64,000 nucleotides of DNA from G965216255 sp965216255 (GCA_965216255.1 OZ244148.1:2914001-2978000); one strand, 5' to 3'; numbered from the stretch's first letter, positions 18,230 to 28,640 are shown. Notes: a model not told the origin generated them from the letters alone. Made by a program: numbers and translations.

Positions 18230-19695
18230 GCGATTATTGCCGACCTTCAAATTCAGCCGCCAAATGGTAAAGATGGGTCTGGAGACAAGGAGGATTACTA
18301 CGAAAAGGTTTCGCAATCCCGGAACACCCATCAGGTTGCGAGTCGGGTCGGCATTGAGGTCCACGGTGACGGTGCGGGTGGCGTTGACTGGAAGTTCGCC
18401 TTCCAGGTGCGGTCGGCGTACCGGAACGAGGCTGACTTCCGTATCACGAATGTGCGGACAATGAGGTCGGCAGATGCTAAGTCCACTATCGCTCGGATCA
18501 TTGATCCCGACGAATCCGTCTCGAAAAATTATGAGCGGCTTGTGTGGAAAAGGCTGAAAGACCTGGATCAGGACGCTCCCGAGGAAGTCACGATCGGACA
18601 GTACCGGAGAGAATCCCTGGGTGACTTGCAGAAGGCCATGTACGGACTTTTTTCGGACCCGAACCTCTTGCTGCAGGACTTCGGTGGAATCCAAGGGGGA
18701 CGTTCCGATTCTCCAAAGACAACGTTGCCGACTTCCACTACAAGAATCTCTTCGGCGGAGAGAAGGCGGCGTGCGATGTTCTCCTCGACGTGTTCATGAA
18801 ACGGGACGAGGCCAAGGAGGCGGTATCCTGCATCGACGAACCGGAGCTACATGTGGCGACAGCTCTTCAGGGACCGCTGATTGCGTCAATCCTCGAACTG
18901 CTGCGGGAACCGTCGAAGTTGTGGGTCGCAACCCATTCGATTGGAATCGTCAGAGAAGCATACAGGATGCTACGAGAGCGATCTGGGGAAGTGGTGTTTC
19001 TGGACTTTTCGGGCATAGACTTCGACGGTTCGGTTACCATTACGCCCAGCACTCCCAACCGGGTGTTCTGGGAAAATATGTACGAGGTTGCTCTCGACGA
19101 CTTGGCGTCCCTGGTTGCACCACAACGTATCGTCATATGTGAAGGAAGCAAGGACAAGCACGTAAAGGCGTTCGACGCACGGTGCTACAACCAGCTGTTC
19201 GCGGACGAGTTGCCGGAGACGCTCTTCATATCCCAAGGCGGATCCGGTGAGGTGATCCAGTCCCAGCACCTTGTCGCCATTCTGAAAGCCATCGCAAGCG
19301 GCATAGTCGTGGAGAAGTTGATCGATAGGGACGACATGGCTGACAAGGAGAGATCAAGGAAGATCGCGGAGAGAATCCGGGTGCTTGGTCGACGGGAGCT
19401 CGAGGAGTATCTCTACGATCCAGAAGTCATGCGGACTTTCCTCCAGACTGAGGGCAAGGAAAGCGCGGTGGATCAGATCCTCAGCGCGCGAGAATCGCTG
19501 ATCAACAGCCAGCCTGGACCGACGAACATCAAGGATGTGTCGCGTCAGTTATTCGCGGCAATTCGTGAGGCCGCGAAGTTGAATAACCTCGGAAACAGCC
19601 GGGAGGAGTTCGTAATACAGTTCTTGTTACCAGCGCTCCGCAGGACTCGCGTGGTGTACGAGGAGCTTAGGGAGGACGTGTTCGGTTCGGGCTGA
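18230..19695 (+). pseudogene. AAA ATPase with DUF4435/Toprim-like C-terminus, rest of the split gene
   Basis: The first stretch (about 18230-18705) continues the ATPase (DGSGDKEDYYEKV... RSAYRNEADF... FGQ/GQYRRESLG... DFGGIQGG). Near 18703, in a run of G, the frame shifts by one base and the gene goes on (TFRFSKDNVADFHYKN). An ABC-like signature (LFGGEKAA), Walker B (VSCIDEPELHV) and a THSIG switch follow. After these come IVICEGSKDK with FDARCYN and, about 60 residues on, KLIDRDDM, which fit a DUF4435/Toprim-like nuclease or DNA-binding domain as in OLD proteins. From 18790 to 19695 it is open for 301 codons, but the ATPase as a whole cannot be made. Confidence 0.75.
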
Positions 19696-19884
19696 TACCC
19701 GACGGGGCTAATTCGCGACAACGGTTCCCGTATGGTCCCATGCGACATGGCCCTTCCATATCAGTCCGATGGACCCGATCCTACACTGGAATGAACGACC
19801 AATCAGCGAATACGGCGACCAGCCGACGGCCCCACCGCGCCGCGTCGAGGCGACTTCAGGTCCCGCTATTTGTCATTGTCGTTA

Positions 19885-19906
19885 TCGTTATTTATACATG
19901 TCGCCA
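19885..19906 (-). repeat. IS21-type terminus, copy 1
   Basis: On the reverse strand the sequence tggcgacatgtataaataac matches tggcgacatgtacaaataac at 22771-22793 with one difference and in the same orientation. It cuts the IS256 transposase frame right after its ...RRLTGSI block, so it looks like the tip of a second IS21-type element or fragment extending leftwards, most of which is gone. Confidence 0.4.
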
Positions 19907-21093
19907 CACAATTGATCCAGTCAGTCTCCGCCAGCGTTTCTCCGCTTCCCGGACCAGCTTGTAGACCATTATCAGCGTCGCCTCCCGGCTGCCGCATCCC
20001 TTGGTTTGCCGTGTACGTTTGCGTACGGTCGCAAACGTGGTCCCAATTGGATTCGAACTCCGAAGGTGAACCCAGTATCTCGGGTGGGAACTGGAAGAAG
20101 CTCAAGAGTTCCTCTTGATCCTTGTGCAGATAGGTGACGGCCTTCTCGTAGGCGCCTCCGAATAGATCCTCAAAGGTATCGAGCGCCTTCAAGGCGTCCT
20201 CCCTGGACGGCGCCGTATAGATGCCACGGAGCGAGCCTCTCTTTCGCAGACCGCTGCAGCTTCTTGGGCAGTTTACCCGGCACGTTGGCTGTCTTGTGCA
20301 CGCAGCATCGCTATTGTTGCGTGGAGGGGTATACTTCATCCAGCGCAGCCCAGAAGCCCAGGCCTCCGTCTGCTGTGGCCACCTTAGGCGCTACGTCCAA
20401 GCCTCGCTGTTCGATATCCAGCAATAGCTCCTTCCAGGACAGCCTGCTTTCCCGATCTCCGTCCAATAGCCCCACGAGCTCTTTCTTGCCCTCGGGCGCA
20501 ACCCCAATAATAACAAGCATACAGGGACGCTCGCTTCCCATGCGGACCTTAAAGTACAGCCCGTCAGCTCAGAGTTAAACATACCGCTTGTCCGTGGGCT
20601 CCCGCTTATTCCACTGCCGGTATTCCTCCCGCCAGGCCTCCTTGAGTCGGATGATCGACAATGGAGACAAGTTGCCGGCCTGCGGGCCCAGTATGGCCTG
20701 CAGGGCCAGAGGAAAGTCGTTGGTTGAGAATCCCCGCAGATACAAGGCCGGAATGAGCGCAACTATCGACGGACTGCGGCGCATGTAGCGTGGCAGTATG
20801 GCGCTGGTGAAGGTATGCCCTGCTCGAGGGTCACGGATATGGGGCCGCTGGATCGCTAGCGGGCCCGCACCCGTGAGGATTTCTCTCTCCGGCTGGTGGC
20901 CATTGCGCTTGACGACTCGGAGGCCGCGCTCATCCCGCAGGTGTGCACCTGTCTTCACGTAGTCGTCGGCCTCCCGCTCGAGCGCTGCCTATAGCATGCG
21001 GCGGGCGGAGCCGCGCACCAGGTCATCCAGGGTGCTGAGTGCCTCCTCTCGGGTAACCAGTGAGTGTAGGTTGGATACTGTCGGGTCTGTCAT
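19892..21093 (-). pseudogene. IS256-family transposase, decayed
   Basis: Read backwards from an ATG at 21093 (MTDPTVSNLHSLVTREEAL), pieces in several frames give RNGHQPEREILTGAG, IQRPHIRDP, DGLYFKVRMGSERPCMLVIIG and LDIEQRGLDVAPKVATADG. They continue with REDALKALDTFEDLFGGAYEKAV and GSREATLIMVYKLVREAEKR. Order and content match a mutator/IS256 transposase (DDE). At least one in-frame stop (near 20989) and three frameshifts are present. The last 25 or so residues of a normal enzyme are missing, cut by an IS21-like terminus at 19906. Confidence 0.8.
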
Positions 21094-21212
21094 ACGATGT
21101 AGTCCGGATATGCCTGTTGAGGGCGATTGATGGGTACTCCACAAAGATACGCGTCTACGCTCTCCAGACCCAAATGTTGACAATATCTCTCGTGGTCAGC
21201 TCCAGAAGGCCA

Positions 21213-22683
21213 TTATAACAGCACAGCTTCACCACAGGAGCCGCTACACATAGATCCGGAGTCTGCGCCGGTATCGCTATCTCGTACAGCCTGCTCCGTA
21301 TTGGCCTCCCTGCACTGAAGCAAGGCGCTGAGGGCCACTTCCACGCCCGATTCGCTCTCCCTAGCAGCTAGGTGCAGGACGCGCAGATAGGCCTTGTCTG
21401 CCCGGTGAGACTCCTTATGCGTGCGCCGCAACGCGTCATTGGCCTTCCGGAACCGGTGCATGGGAAAAAGATCCGCTCGGTAGCAGTAGTGGGCAAACGC
21501 TCCCGGACCCAGCACCAGCGAGTCGATCACGTGGCAATACTCGATCCGGTGCTAGCCCTCGCCGAAGAGTCGCGTCATGCTCTCCGTAAGGCGCTGCCCA
21601 TACCACACCTCGACCCATTCGCCAAAGACGCGTACGTCGACACACTCACCGATAAGCTGGCTTTGCACCGAGTAGCTGTTCTTTCTCACGCGTATCGTGC
21701 TGCCCCTGGATACCCGCACGCGGTAGCGCTGGTAGCTCTCCAGGCGCCGCTCTGGCAGGAGCCCCAGGAAGGCGCCCAGCTCCTCTTTGAAGGGCTCCCG
21801 GCGCTCCGCATTCAGCTGCCCAAACAGCTCCTTGAGAAAGGCCTTGTAGGCCTGCTGATTCTCGAAGTATTCTGGCCAATCGTCGATCGGCCGTGCCACG
21901 AAGGATGAGCTGGTTCTTTGTGACCCGCTTCAGACGGTGGTGCCGCTGTTCAATCTTCCCGTTCTCATGTGGACTCGCCGGCTGCGTATGCTGAGAGTCC
22001 ATCCCGTAATGGCGCAGCAGTGCCTGATAGCGTTCGGTGAAGTTTTCACCGCTCTTGCGCTTCAGGTTGCGTACCGCGCAGCTTATCGAAGCGTGCAGCC
22101 GGGGCACGCCTGCACAGCGCACGAGCGCATGCTGCAGGCCTTCCGAGAGCGCCTCGAAGCTCTCCGACCTGCAGACCGTGTCGGCCTCCCAGTTGGAATA
22201 TGCCAGCACAAAGCGATACAACAGATGCGCAAATGGCTCCCCCTTCATCGTTACCCCCAGTTTGTTGAGGCACCTGAAGTCGGACTGCGCACGCTCCCCG
22301 GGGGCATACTCCTGATCGAATTAGACTTCCTTCGGAGGCCCCTCCATGGCCTTCCACTGCTTTACACGCCGCTGCAGCGTACGCAACTGGCCCTGCTGAA
22401 ACCTGCCCGGATGCCGGCGCTGCAACTCGCCAAAGAGCGCCTTCACCTTGAGGCCGGGATTGGCTTCCAGGAATGCCCTGGTTTCATCCCACACCTCCGC
22501 GAACGGATCCTTGCGTGTGCGCCATGTGTGGGGCTTCTTTGTATCTCTCGGCATCCTGCCCAGACGAACGTACTTGCGGGCCGTAGTCTCACACATACCC
22601 GCCTTGGCCGCTGCCGCTGTTATGAGTACATCCTTTTTCACGACCAACTTGAAGAGAAGAAGGACCTGCGCATCGGTAACCAT
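21213..22683 (-). pseudogene. istA: IS21-family IstA transposase, decayed
   Basis: From an ATG at 22683 the reverse strand gives a helix-turn-helix N-terminus (MVTDAQVLLLFKLVVKKDVL... ARKYVRLGRMP). After an in-frame TAA near 22321 it reads FDQEYAPGERAQSDFR and HYGMDSQHTQPASPHENGKI, the IstA integrase core with the Glu region ENGKIEQ. A frameshift near 21860 leads to RVSRGSTIRVRKNSYSV, which is the C-terminal beta domain. A second in-frame stop lies near 21552, and the frame ends at 21213. The partner istB, expected next on the left, is absent; an IS256 wreck occupies its place. Confidence 0.85.
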
Positions 22684-22770
22684 CTCGGAAGTGGATTAGC
22701 TGGGACAATTCGCCCATCCACGCCCAAGAACGCCTTAAGTCCCATTATTCTCAACGATCGCCGCCGTTAT

Positions 22771-22793
22771 TTGTACATGTCGCCAACCAACAC
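22771..22793 (-). repeat. IS21-type terminus, copy 2 (5' end of the istA element)
   Basis: The reverse strand reads ttggcgacatgtacaaataac about 90 bases upstream of the istA start, a fitting position for the left terminus of an IS21 element. The same sequence, with one change, lies at 19885-19906 in the same orientation. Confidence 0.45.
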
Positions 22794-23225
22794 AAGTATT
22801 CCTGTGTGCGATCATCCTTCCTCTCACCAGACATGAACGCCATCAAGTCCACAGCCTTCCGCTTGTGGAAACTTTAATAGCCTGGACCAATGCGCACGTG
22901 CGGGGTACCATTTAACGAAGAAGAAGGAACCGGATTGCCGCGAATCTCCCGAAAGAACCACGCCGCTCCACCGGGCCTTGGCACCGTTGGAACGTACACC
23001 CTTAGGTAAAACCGATCGATTCATACGACTTCCAGCGAAGCATGCTGACGGAAGATCCCGACTACATTGTGCCCTGTCTTCATGGTAGCCTCCACATCTG
23101 GGAGCGGCCTCCGTATCCCACAGATAATGGGATGCAAACCAAAGGCTTATGTCCAAAGTGGGGACGTCGGTAACTCAAGCAACAACGCCAAACCTAAGGT
23201 TTGGTCGGTCTGAGGCGGAGCCTCG
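22794..23225. other. Intergenic, no gene recognised
   Basis: About 430 bases between the IS21 terminus and the glycosyltransferase gene. Short frames exist on both strands but none has a recognisable motif. It separates the decayed IS zone from the housekeeping block and may include the terminator of the uvrA-glycosyltransferase unit. Confidence 0.35.
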
Positions 23226-24329
23226 CTAGAGACATTGGCTAGGGACTAGCATGCGCATGCAGTGGGCATAGTGTCCAGCAATTTTTCCCCAAGAATAATT
23301 ATCTGCCGTGTGTGCAGCCGCTTGGTGTGCGAGTTCCTCTAGTGCGGGGCGGTCAAGAACGTATGGCATGATCGCTCGGGCAAAGGCCTGCCCATTGCGA
23401 CATTCGACAAGGTGGCCATTGACACCCTCAGTGATCACGTCCCGCATGCCCTCAAGATCGGCGGCAATCGCTGGAGTACCGGACACACCGGCCTCCAGAA
23501 TTACAACACCAAATCCCTCCACGTCACCGGGCACCGGAATATTGGGCATCACTAGCAGATCTGAGCTTTGGTAGAGCTCACTGATATCGGCATCTGCCAG
23601 CCGCCCAAGCAGTCGAACGCGGTGTCTCAGGCTGTTCCGGTCGATGGCTGCGCTTATGGCCGCATGCTCCGAACCCGAACCTGCTATATGGTAGTGCACA
23701 TGCTCAGGCAGTAGAGGCATTACGTGCTCCACAAACCAGGCGAATCCCTTTCTCTCTACAAGGCGGCCGACGCTGCAGAGCACAAAGACTGCTGGGTACC
23801 TGACGCCCGTACGAACACTGTGAAAACGCGTTGTATCAACGCCGTTAGGGTGCACCATTATCCGGGACCCAGGCATTCCGCGCGCTGCACATTCGGCTGC
23901 TGTAGATCGACTTACCGGTAGCACGGCGTCTAGCGCATGCAGAATGCGCCGCACAAGGATTCTCTGGTACACACCGGGGAGCGTGATGTCTCGACCGTGG
24001 GCAATCGCGGCCATGGCCACACCTCGCTTGGCAAGGGCCGGGCGCAGGACCGGCGCCATAGATCCTGTGACCATGGAAGAAAAGAGCACGGCATCTATTT
24101 CGCCACGGAGTGCCCTTGCCAATATTCGCAGCAATGTCACGGGTAGCCATCCGGCCACCGCAAAGTGACGGCCCCGCCAGGAACTCCGCAGGGCCAATAC
24201 ATCCGTTTGGACGCTCGGGACGCGTTCCAATGCCGAGGCAAGCTCCACGGCAACTCGCTGCATTCCGCCCACGTTTGCCAGTGGACGATGCGGTGGAGGA
24301 AACGAGTGCGAGACGAAGAGAAGGCGCAC
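23226..24329 (-). CDS. Glycosyltransferase family 4 (GT-B fold)
   Basis: A 367-residue protein of GT4 layout. The N-terminal Rossmann half begins MRLLFVSHSFPPP with a glycine-rich GGMQR acceptor loop near residue 21. The C-terminal half holds SVGRLVERKGF near residue 196 and the nucleotide-sugar site EGFGVVILEAGVSGTP (E-x7-E type) near residue 275. It starts six bases after the stop of the preceding GT4 gene, so the two are co-transcribed, probably from uvrA. It likely adds a sugar to a lipid or surface glycan, perhaps together with its neighbour. Donor and acceptor cannot be told from sequence. Confidence 0.88.
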   Translation of the reverse strand: MRLLFVSHSFPPPHRPLANVGGMQRVAVELASALERVPSVQTDVLALRSSWRGRHFAVAGWLPVTLLRILARALRGEIDAVLFSSMVTGSMAPVLRPALAKRGVAMAAIAHGRDITLPGVYQRILVRRILHALDAVLPVSRSTAAECAARGMPGSRIMVHPNGVDTTRFHSVRTGVRYPAVFVLCSVGRLVERKGFAWFVEHVMPLLPEHVHYHIAGSGSEHAAISAAIDRNSLRHRVRLLGRLADADISELYQSSDLLVMPNIPVPGDVEGFGVVILEAGVSGTPAIAADLEGMRDVITEGVNGHLVECRNGQAFARAIMPYVLDRPALEELAHQAAAHTADNYSWGKIAGHYAHCMRMLVPSQCL

Positions 24330-24335
24330 GGCATC

Positions 24336-25586
24336 TCACGCTGGGATTGCCAGCACGGGAGGGATTACTACTGCTTCGGATTCGGGCTCACCGGGCAGGC
24401 ATAGCATATCTGCATAGTAGCCGGCCACGGACGACATGGCCCGGTCCCAACTGAATTCCTGGGCGTGCAGCCGCGCCCGCTCGCCCAATTTGAAACGCAG
24501 CACCGGGTCTCGCACTAGGCGCTCCACACAGTCAAGAAAATGCAGCATGTCACCAGGCACCGCCAGGAAGCCTGTCTCCCCATCCAGAACAAGTGAACTG
24601 CTGCCGGCTGCATTGGCGCAGACTACCGGCAGGCCAGATGCCATTGCTTCCAGGGTCACATTGCCGAAAGTCTCCGTATCGCTTGGGAAAAGAAATATAT
24701 CCGAAGATGCAAAGGCCGTTGCCAATTGCTGGCCGGATAACGGGCCAGTGAATATCGTGTTAGGCAGCCGATTTACGAGCTCCGGTCGCGCCGGCCCTTC
24801 GCCGACAATGAGGCTGCGATGCGCGACACCGTGCTCCCGTAGACCGTTTATGACATCCGCAAATAAGTATAGGCCCTTTTCCCAGACGAGCCGACTCACA
24901 AATGCTATCACCACCTCTGAGTTGGCAATGCCGAGTGAGCGCCGCCAGGCCATACTACGGTGTGCGGGTCCGAACCGGTGCGTGTCCACGCCACGGGACC
25001 AGAGTCGAAGACCGTCGCGGATGCCATGCAAGCGTAGTTCGGCAGCCATAGCCGGCGTCGGCACATAGACGTGGCGGCACTGATGATAGAACCAGCGGGC
25101 ATAACGCCACGCCATGCCCTCCAGCAGATGCATGCGAAATAGTCTATTGTAGCTTGTAGAGTACTTGAGATAGGCTCCGAAGTGTGTGTGAAAGGAAGCC
25201 ACGACAGGTACGTTGTGGGCCGCTGCCCATCGCAGAGCCTGGAGACCTACATAGTCCGGTGTCGCTATATGGATCAGGTCCGGGGCAAATTCGGCCAGAC
25301 GAGCCCTTGTCTTCCGAAACAGGCCTAGCCCGAGTCGGTAATCGCTCCGGCCCGGGACCGGCACGGAGGGCACCGGTACCAGCGTTCCGGCGTGCACAAA
25401 TGGAGGGGGATTTCTAGAAGTCGGCGAGAAGACAAGAATTTCCGCTCCAAGCTGCTCCATGTGAACCACGAGACGGTTAAGTGTCAGCGTTACACCGTCG
25501 TAAATGTGGTTGTATGCCCCAGTGAACAATGCTACGCGCTTGCCGCAAAGGCCCGAATTGCGTGCGCCGTGGGGGAGCAATGCCAT
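24336..25586 (-). CDS. Glycosyltransferase family 4, alpha-mannosyl/sulfoquinovosyl-type
   Basis: I place the start at the ATG at 25586 (416 residues); a TTG at 25613 would add nine. The protein opens with RVALFTGAYNHIYDGVT, which resembles the diacylglycerol/inositol-linked mannosyltransferase and SqdX-type branch of GT4. ASFHTHFGAYLKY near residue 135 and NGVD-like RGVDTHRF near 207 follow. The donor site FPSDTETFGNVTLEAMASG (E-x7-E) is near 303 and GLPVVC comes next. A glycolipid-forming role at the inner membrane is likely for this branch (inference). It lies between uvrA and another GT4 gene on the same strand. Confidence 0.88.
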   Translation of the reverse strand: MALLPHGARNSGLCGKRVALFTGAYNHIYDGVTLTLNRLVVHMEQLGAEILVFSPTSRNPPPFVHAGTLVPVPSVPVPGRSDYRLGLGLFRKTRARLAEFAPDLIHIATPDYVGLQALRWAAAHNVPVVASFHTHFGAYLKYSTSYNRLFRMHLLEGMAWRYARWFYHQCRHVYVPTPAMAAELRLHGIRDGLRLWSRGVDTHRFGPAHRSMAWRRSLGIANSEVVIAFVSRLVWEKGLYLFADVINGLREHGVAHRSLIVGEGPARPELVNRLPNTIFTGPLSGQQLATAFASSDIFLFPSDTETFGNVTLEAMASGLPVVCANAAGSSSLVLDGETGFLAVPGDMLHFLDCVERLVRDPVLRFKLGERARLHAQEFSWDRAMSSVAGYYADMLCLPGEPESEAVVIPPVLAIPA

Positions 25587-25737
25587 GGGAGCAAGAGCGG
25601 ACAAGCCGCACAAGAGGGTAGGCAGGAGTAAGGGCTCGGACCCGTACGCAGAAGAGCTAAGGGAATTATCCTAACAGAACAAGAAGATAGTTCGTACAAA
25701 ACCTCAGCCTTAGGACGCGGCAAGCGCGAAGAAAGTA

Positions 25738-28527
25738 TCAGTTGCCAAGTGCTGGCCGAAGAAATCGGCCAGTATGACTGTGCGGGTGCTCTGCTAGTAC
25801 GGCGGGTGGGCCTTCGGCGACGATGTAACCGCCACCTTCGCCTCCCTCGGGTCCGAGGTCGATGACCCAGTCTGCACACTTAATAACCTCTATGTTGTGT
25901 TCGATAACTAGAATCGAATGCCCCTTGTCTACGAGACTGTTGAGTGCCAGTAGCAGCTTGCGGATATCGTCCAGATGCAACCCCGTAGTGGGTTCGTCCA
26001 GTATGTAGAGCATGCGGCCTTGTGCTCGCCGCCCCAGGTGAGCGGCGAGCTTGATACGCTGCGCTTCTCCGCCGGATAGCGTGGTGGCGGGTTGGCCCAG
26101 CGTAAGGTAGCCGAGACCAATTTCTTGGAGAACCTGCAGCCGATTGCGAACTGCGGCGTTGTCATGGAAGAATTCGATGGCCTCGTCCACGGTCAGTTGT
26201 AGTATTTCATCCACGTTCTTTTCTCGGTATTGGATACCAAGGGCATCCTTGGTGTAGCGCTTGCCGCCACAGTCTTCACATTCCAGATAGAGGTCGGCCA
26301 GAAACTGCATTTCAATCTTAACATTTCCTTCGCCCTGGCAGCTTTCGCAGCGCCCCCCGGGCACGTTGAAGGAAAAATACCCCGGCTTACGCCCCCTGAT
26401 GCGAGCCTGATATGTACTGGCCAGTAGCTGTCGGATGGCATCAAAGGCCTTGGTGTAGGTGGAGGGATTGGAGCGAGGTGTTCGGCCAATTGGGCTCTGA
26501 TCTACCATTTCTACACTGTCTATTAGCTTGTCCCCGCTCAGTGTGTCGTAGATGCCTGAGCGTATTTCCCCGGTGGCGAGCCCTAAGCGTTCACGTAGCC
26601 CCATGTAGAGCGTGTCGTGCACGAGGGTCGATTTGCCGGACCCGCTTACACCCGTTACGCAGACAAGTACTTCGAGTGGAAAGCGGGCCGATATTTCCTT
26701 CAGGTTGTGGAGCCTGGCATTTTCGAGTACGATAGCCCGCCTCCAGTCAGGTGTTCGCCGGGCTTGAGGTAGCGGAATGTGCTGACGCTTGCTTAGGTAC
26801 GCTCCTGTCAGAGAGGCTGGATCCTGTAACATTGCCTCGTAGCTGCCGTGAAACATCACCCGTCCCCCGTTCCTGCCAGATCCAGGTCCGAGATCAACGA
26901 TATGGTCGGCGTGACGCATGACTTCCGCTTCATGCTCCACCACTATGACCGTGTTTCCTATGTCCCGCAAGTGCTCCAGCACTCCCACCAGCCGAAGGGT
27001 ATCGCGCGAGTGGAGTCCAATAGTTGGTTCATCAAGCACATATAAAGAGCCTACGAGCGAACTACCAAGTGATGTCGCGAGGTTGATTCGCTGGCTCTCT
27101 CCGCCTGAGAGGGTGCGAGACAGTCGCCCCAGAGTAAGGTAGTCCAAGCCGACATCGACCAGAATGTGTAGTCGCTTGCGTATTTCGTCCAGGATGACAC
27201 GCGCAACCTGCCGTTCAAAAGCCGACAGCGTCAGGTTTTCGAAGAAGTCTGCGGCCTCGCGTGTAGTCAGGTCCATAAGCTGCCCAATATGCAGCCCGCC
27301 TACCTGTATGTAGAGGGCCTCTTGGCGCAACCGATAGCCATTACAATTCGGGCACTTCCCGTACCCAAGAAACCGGGCCCGGTGTATGCTGTCTTGCATC
27401 CGGTACGAATGGCGCTCCAGATCCTGCATGAAAGGCAGGATTCCGATATACGCGTCCTTTCCGTGCCAGACGATCTCCTTGTGTTCCGGAGGAAGAAGGC
27501 TGTAGGGTGTGGAGAGACTAATGCCACCCAGGATAGCAATACGTTCAAGCGCCGCTTGGTGGCATTGCCATTTACGACCGCGAAATGCAGAGATGGCGCC
27601 TTCACCGAGCGATAGGTCGGGGTTCGGAACAACGCGGCTCTTGTCCAGCTGTCGAACGCGGCCAAAGCCCTGGCAAGCGGGGCAAGCGCCCGCAGGATTG
27701 TTAAAGGCAAACAATCTGGCCGAGGGCTCCTCGAAGGCAATGCCGTCCCGTTCAAAGCGTTCACTGAATTCCAAAACCGGACCATCCATAGGCACGACAA
27801 GGCAACGACCCTTGCCTTCACGAAAAGCCTGCTCGATGGAATCGATGGTACGGGATAGTGCGGAGGCATCTTCTTTCCTCGTCACGAGCCTGTCTACGAG
27901 AACCGCGAGTGGCCCGCAACCGGGCTGGGATATTTGCAGGCCCATATCCATTAATTTGGGCCCGTCCAGCGCCACCAAGCGCGTAAAACCACGTTCTCGC
28001 AGCGCTGAGGGATCAGCATCGTCGAACAGGGGGAAGGCGACGTAGAAACGCGCTCCCTCTGGGAAAGCGTTCTGCAGGACACGAACGACAGATTCGGGCG
28101 AATCCTTCGCTACCAGGCAGCCGCTCTTGGGGGAAATTGTCCTCCCAATCTGCGCATAGAGAAGCCTCAGATGGTCATACAACTCCGTCTGCGTGGCTAC
28201 CGTGGATCGCGGATTCTTCGATAGCGTCTTCTGGTCTATAGCGATGGCGGGAGCAAGACCGGCAATACGATCAACGTCCGGCTTGTCCATGCGCTCAAGG
28301 AATTGCCTGGCATACGCGCTCAGGCTTTCAACATACCGGCGCTGCCCTTCGGCATAAATGGTACTGAAGGCAAGGCTCGACTTGCCCGACCCCGAGGGGC
28401 CTGTGATTACAATGAGCGAGCGCTTGGGTAAATCCAGATCAACATGCTTCAGATTATGCTGCCGGGCTCCACGGACAGTGATGTACTTACGTGGATCACC
28501 GTGGTCCGGTAGTGCGGCGCAAGACAT
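25738..28527 (-). CDS. uvrA: Excinuclease ABC subunit A
   Basis: UvrA recognises bulky DNA lesions and loads UvrB in nucleotide excision repair. The 929 residues are the normal length. Seen in order are the first Walker A (GPSGSGKSS, about 43-51), a zinc finger with CPACQGFG and later CPNCNGYR, and the first ABC signature LSGGESQRI. The second half has Walker A GVSGSGKST, a second zinc finger (CESCQGEGNV ... CEDCGGKRY), LSGGEAQRI and the Walker B LYILDEPTTGL. The start is an ATG about 110 bases from the divergent BatA gene. The protein is intact. Confidence 0.97.
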   Translation of the reverse strand: MSCAALPDHGDPRKYITVRGARQHNLKHVDLDLPKRSLIVITGPSGSGKSSLAFSTIYAEGQRRYVESLSAYARQFLERMDKPDVDRIAGLAPAIAIDQKTLSKNPRSTVATQTELYDHLRLLYAQIGRTISPKSGCLVAKDSPESVVRVLQNAFPEGARFYVAFPLFDDADPSALRERGFTRLVALDGPKLMDMGLQISQPGCGPLAVLVDRLVTRKEDASALSRTIDSIEQAFREGKGRCLVVPMDGPVLEFSERFERDGIAFEEPSARLFAFNNPAGACPACQGFGRVRQLDKSRVVPNPDLSLGEGAISAFRGRKWQCHQAALERIAILGGISLSTPYSLLPPEHKEIVWHGKDAYIGILPFMQDLERHSYRMQDSIHRARFLGYGKCPNCNGYRLRQEALYIQVGGLHIGQLMDLTTREAADFFENLTLSAFERQVARVILDEIRKRLHILVDVGLDYLTLGRLSRTLSGGESQRINLATSLGSSLVGSLYVLDEPTIGLHSRDTLRLVGVLEHLRDIGNTVIVVEHEAEVMRHADHIVDLGPGSGRNGGRVMFHGSYEAMLQDPASLTGAYLSKRQHIPLPQARRTPDWRRAIVLENARLHNLKEISARFPLEVLVCVTGVSGSGKSTLVHDTLYMGLRERLGLATGEIRSGIYDTLSGDKLIDSVEMVDQSPIGRTPRSNPSTYTKAFDAIRQLLASTYQARIRGRKPGYFSFNVPGGRCESCQGEGNVKIEMQFLADLYLECEDCGGKRYTKDALGIQYREKNVDEILQLTVDEAIEFFHDNAAVRNRLQVLQEIGLGYLTLGQPATTLSGGEAQRIKLAAHLGRRAQGRMLYILDEPTTGLHLDDIRKLLLALNSLVDKGHSILVIEHNIEVIKCADWVIDLGPEGGEGGGYIVAEGPPAVLAEHPHSHTGRFLRPALGN

Positions 28528-28640
28528 GGCAAAGCAATGGGTAGGGGACCCTCATACGCGTGGCGTCTGCTGTTGCCCCCGCTGTTCGTATGGAACCGGG
28601 ATATAGAGCCACGGTAGCAGCGCAAATTGCCCGATGCCGC

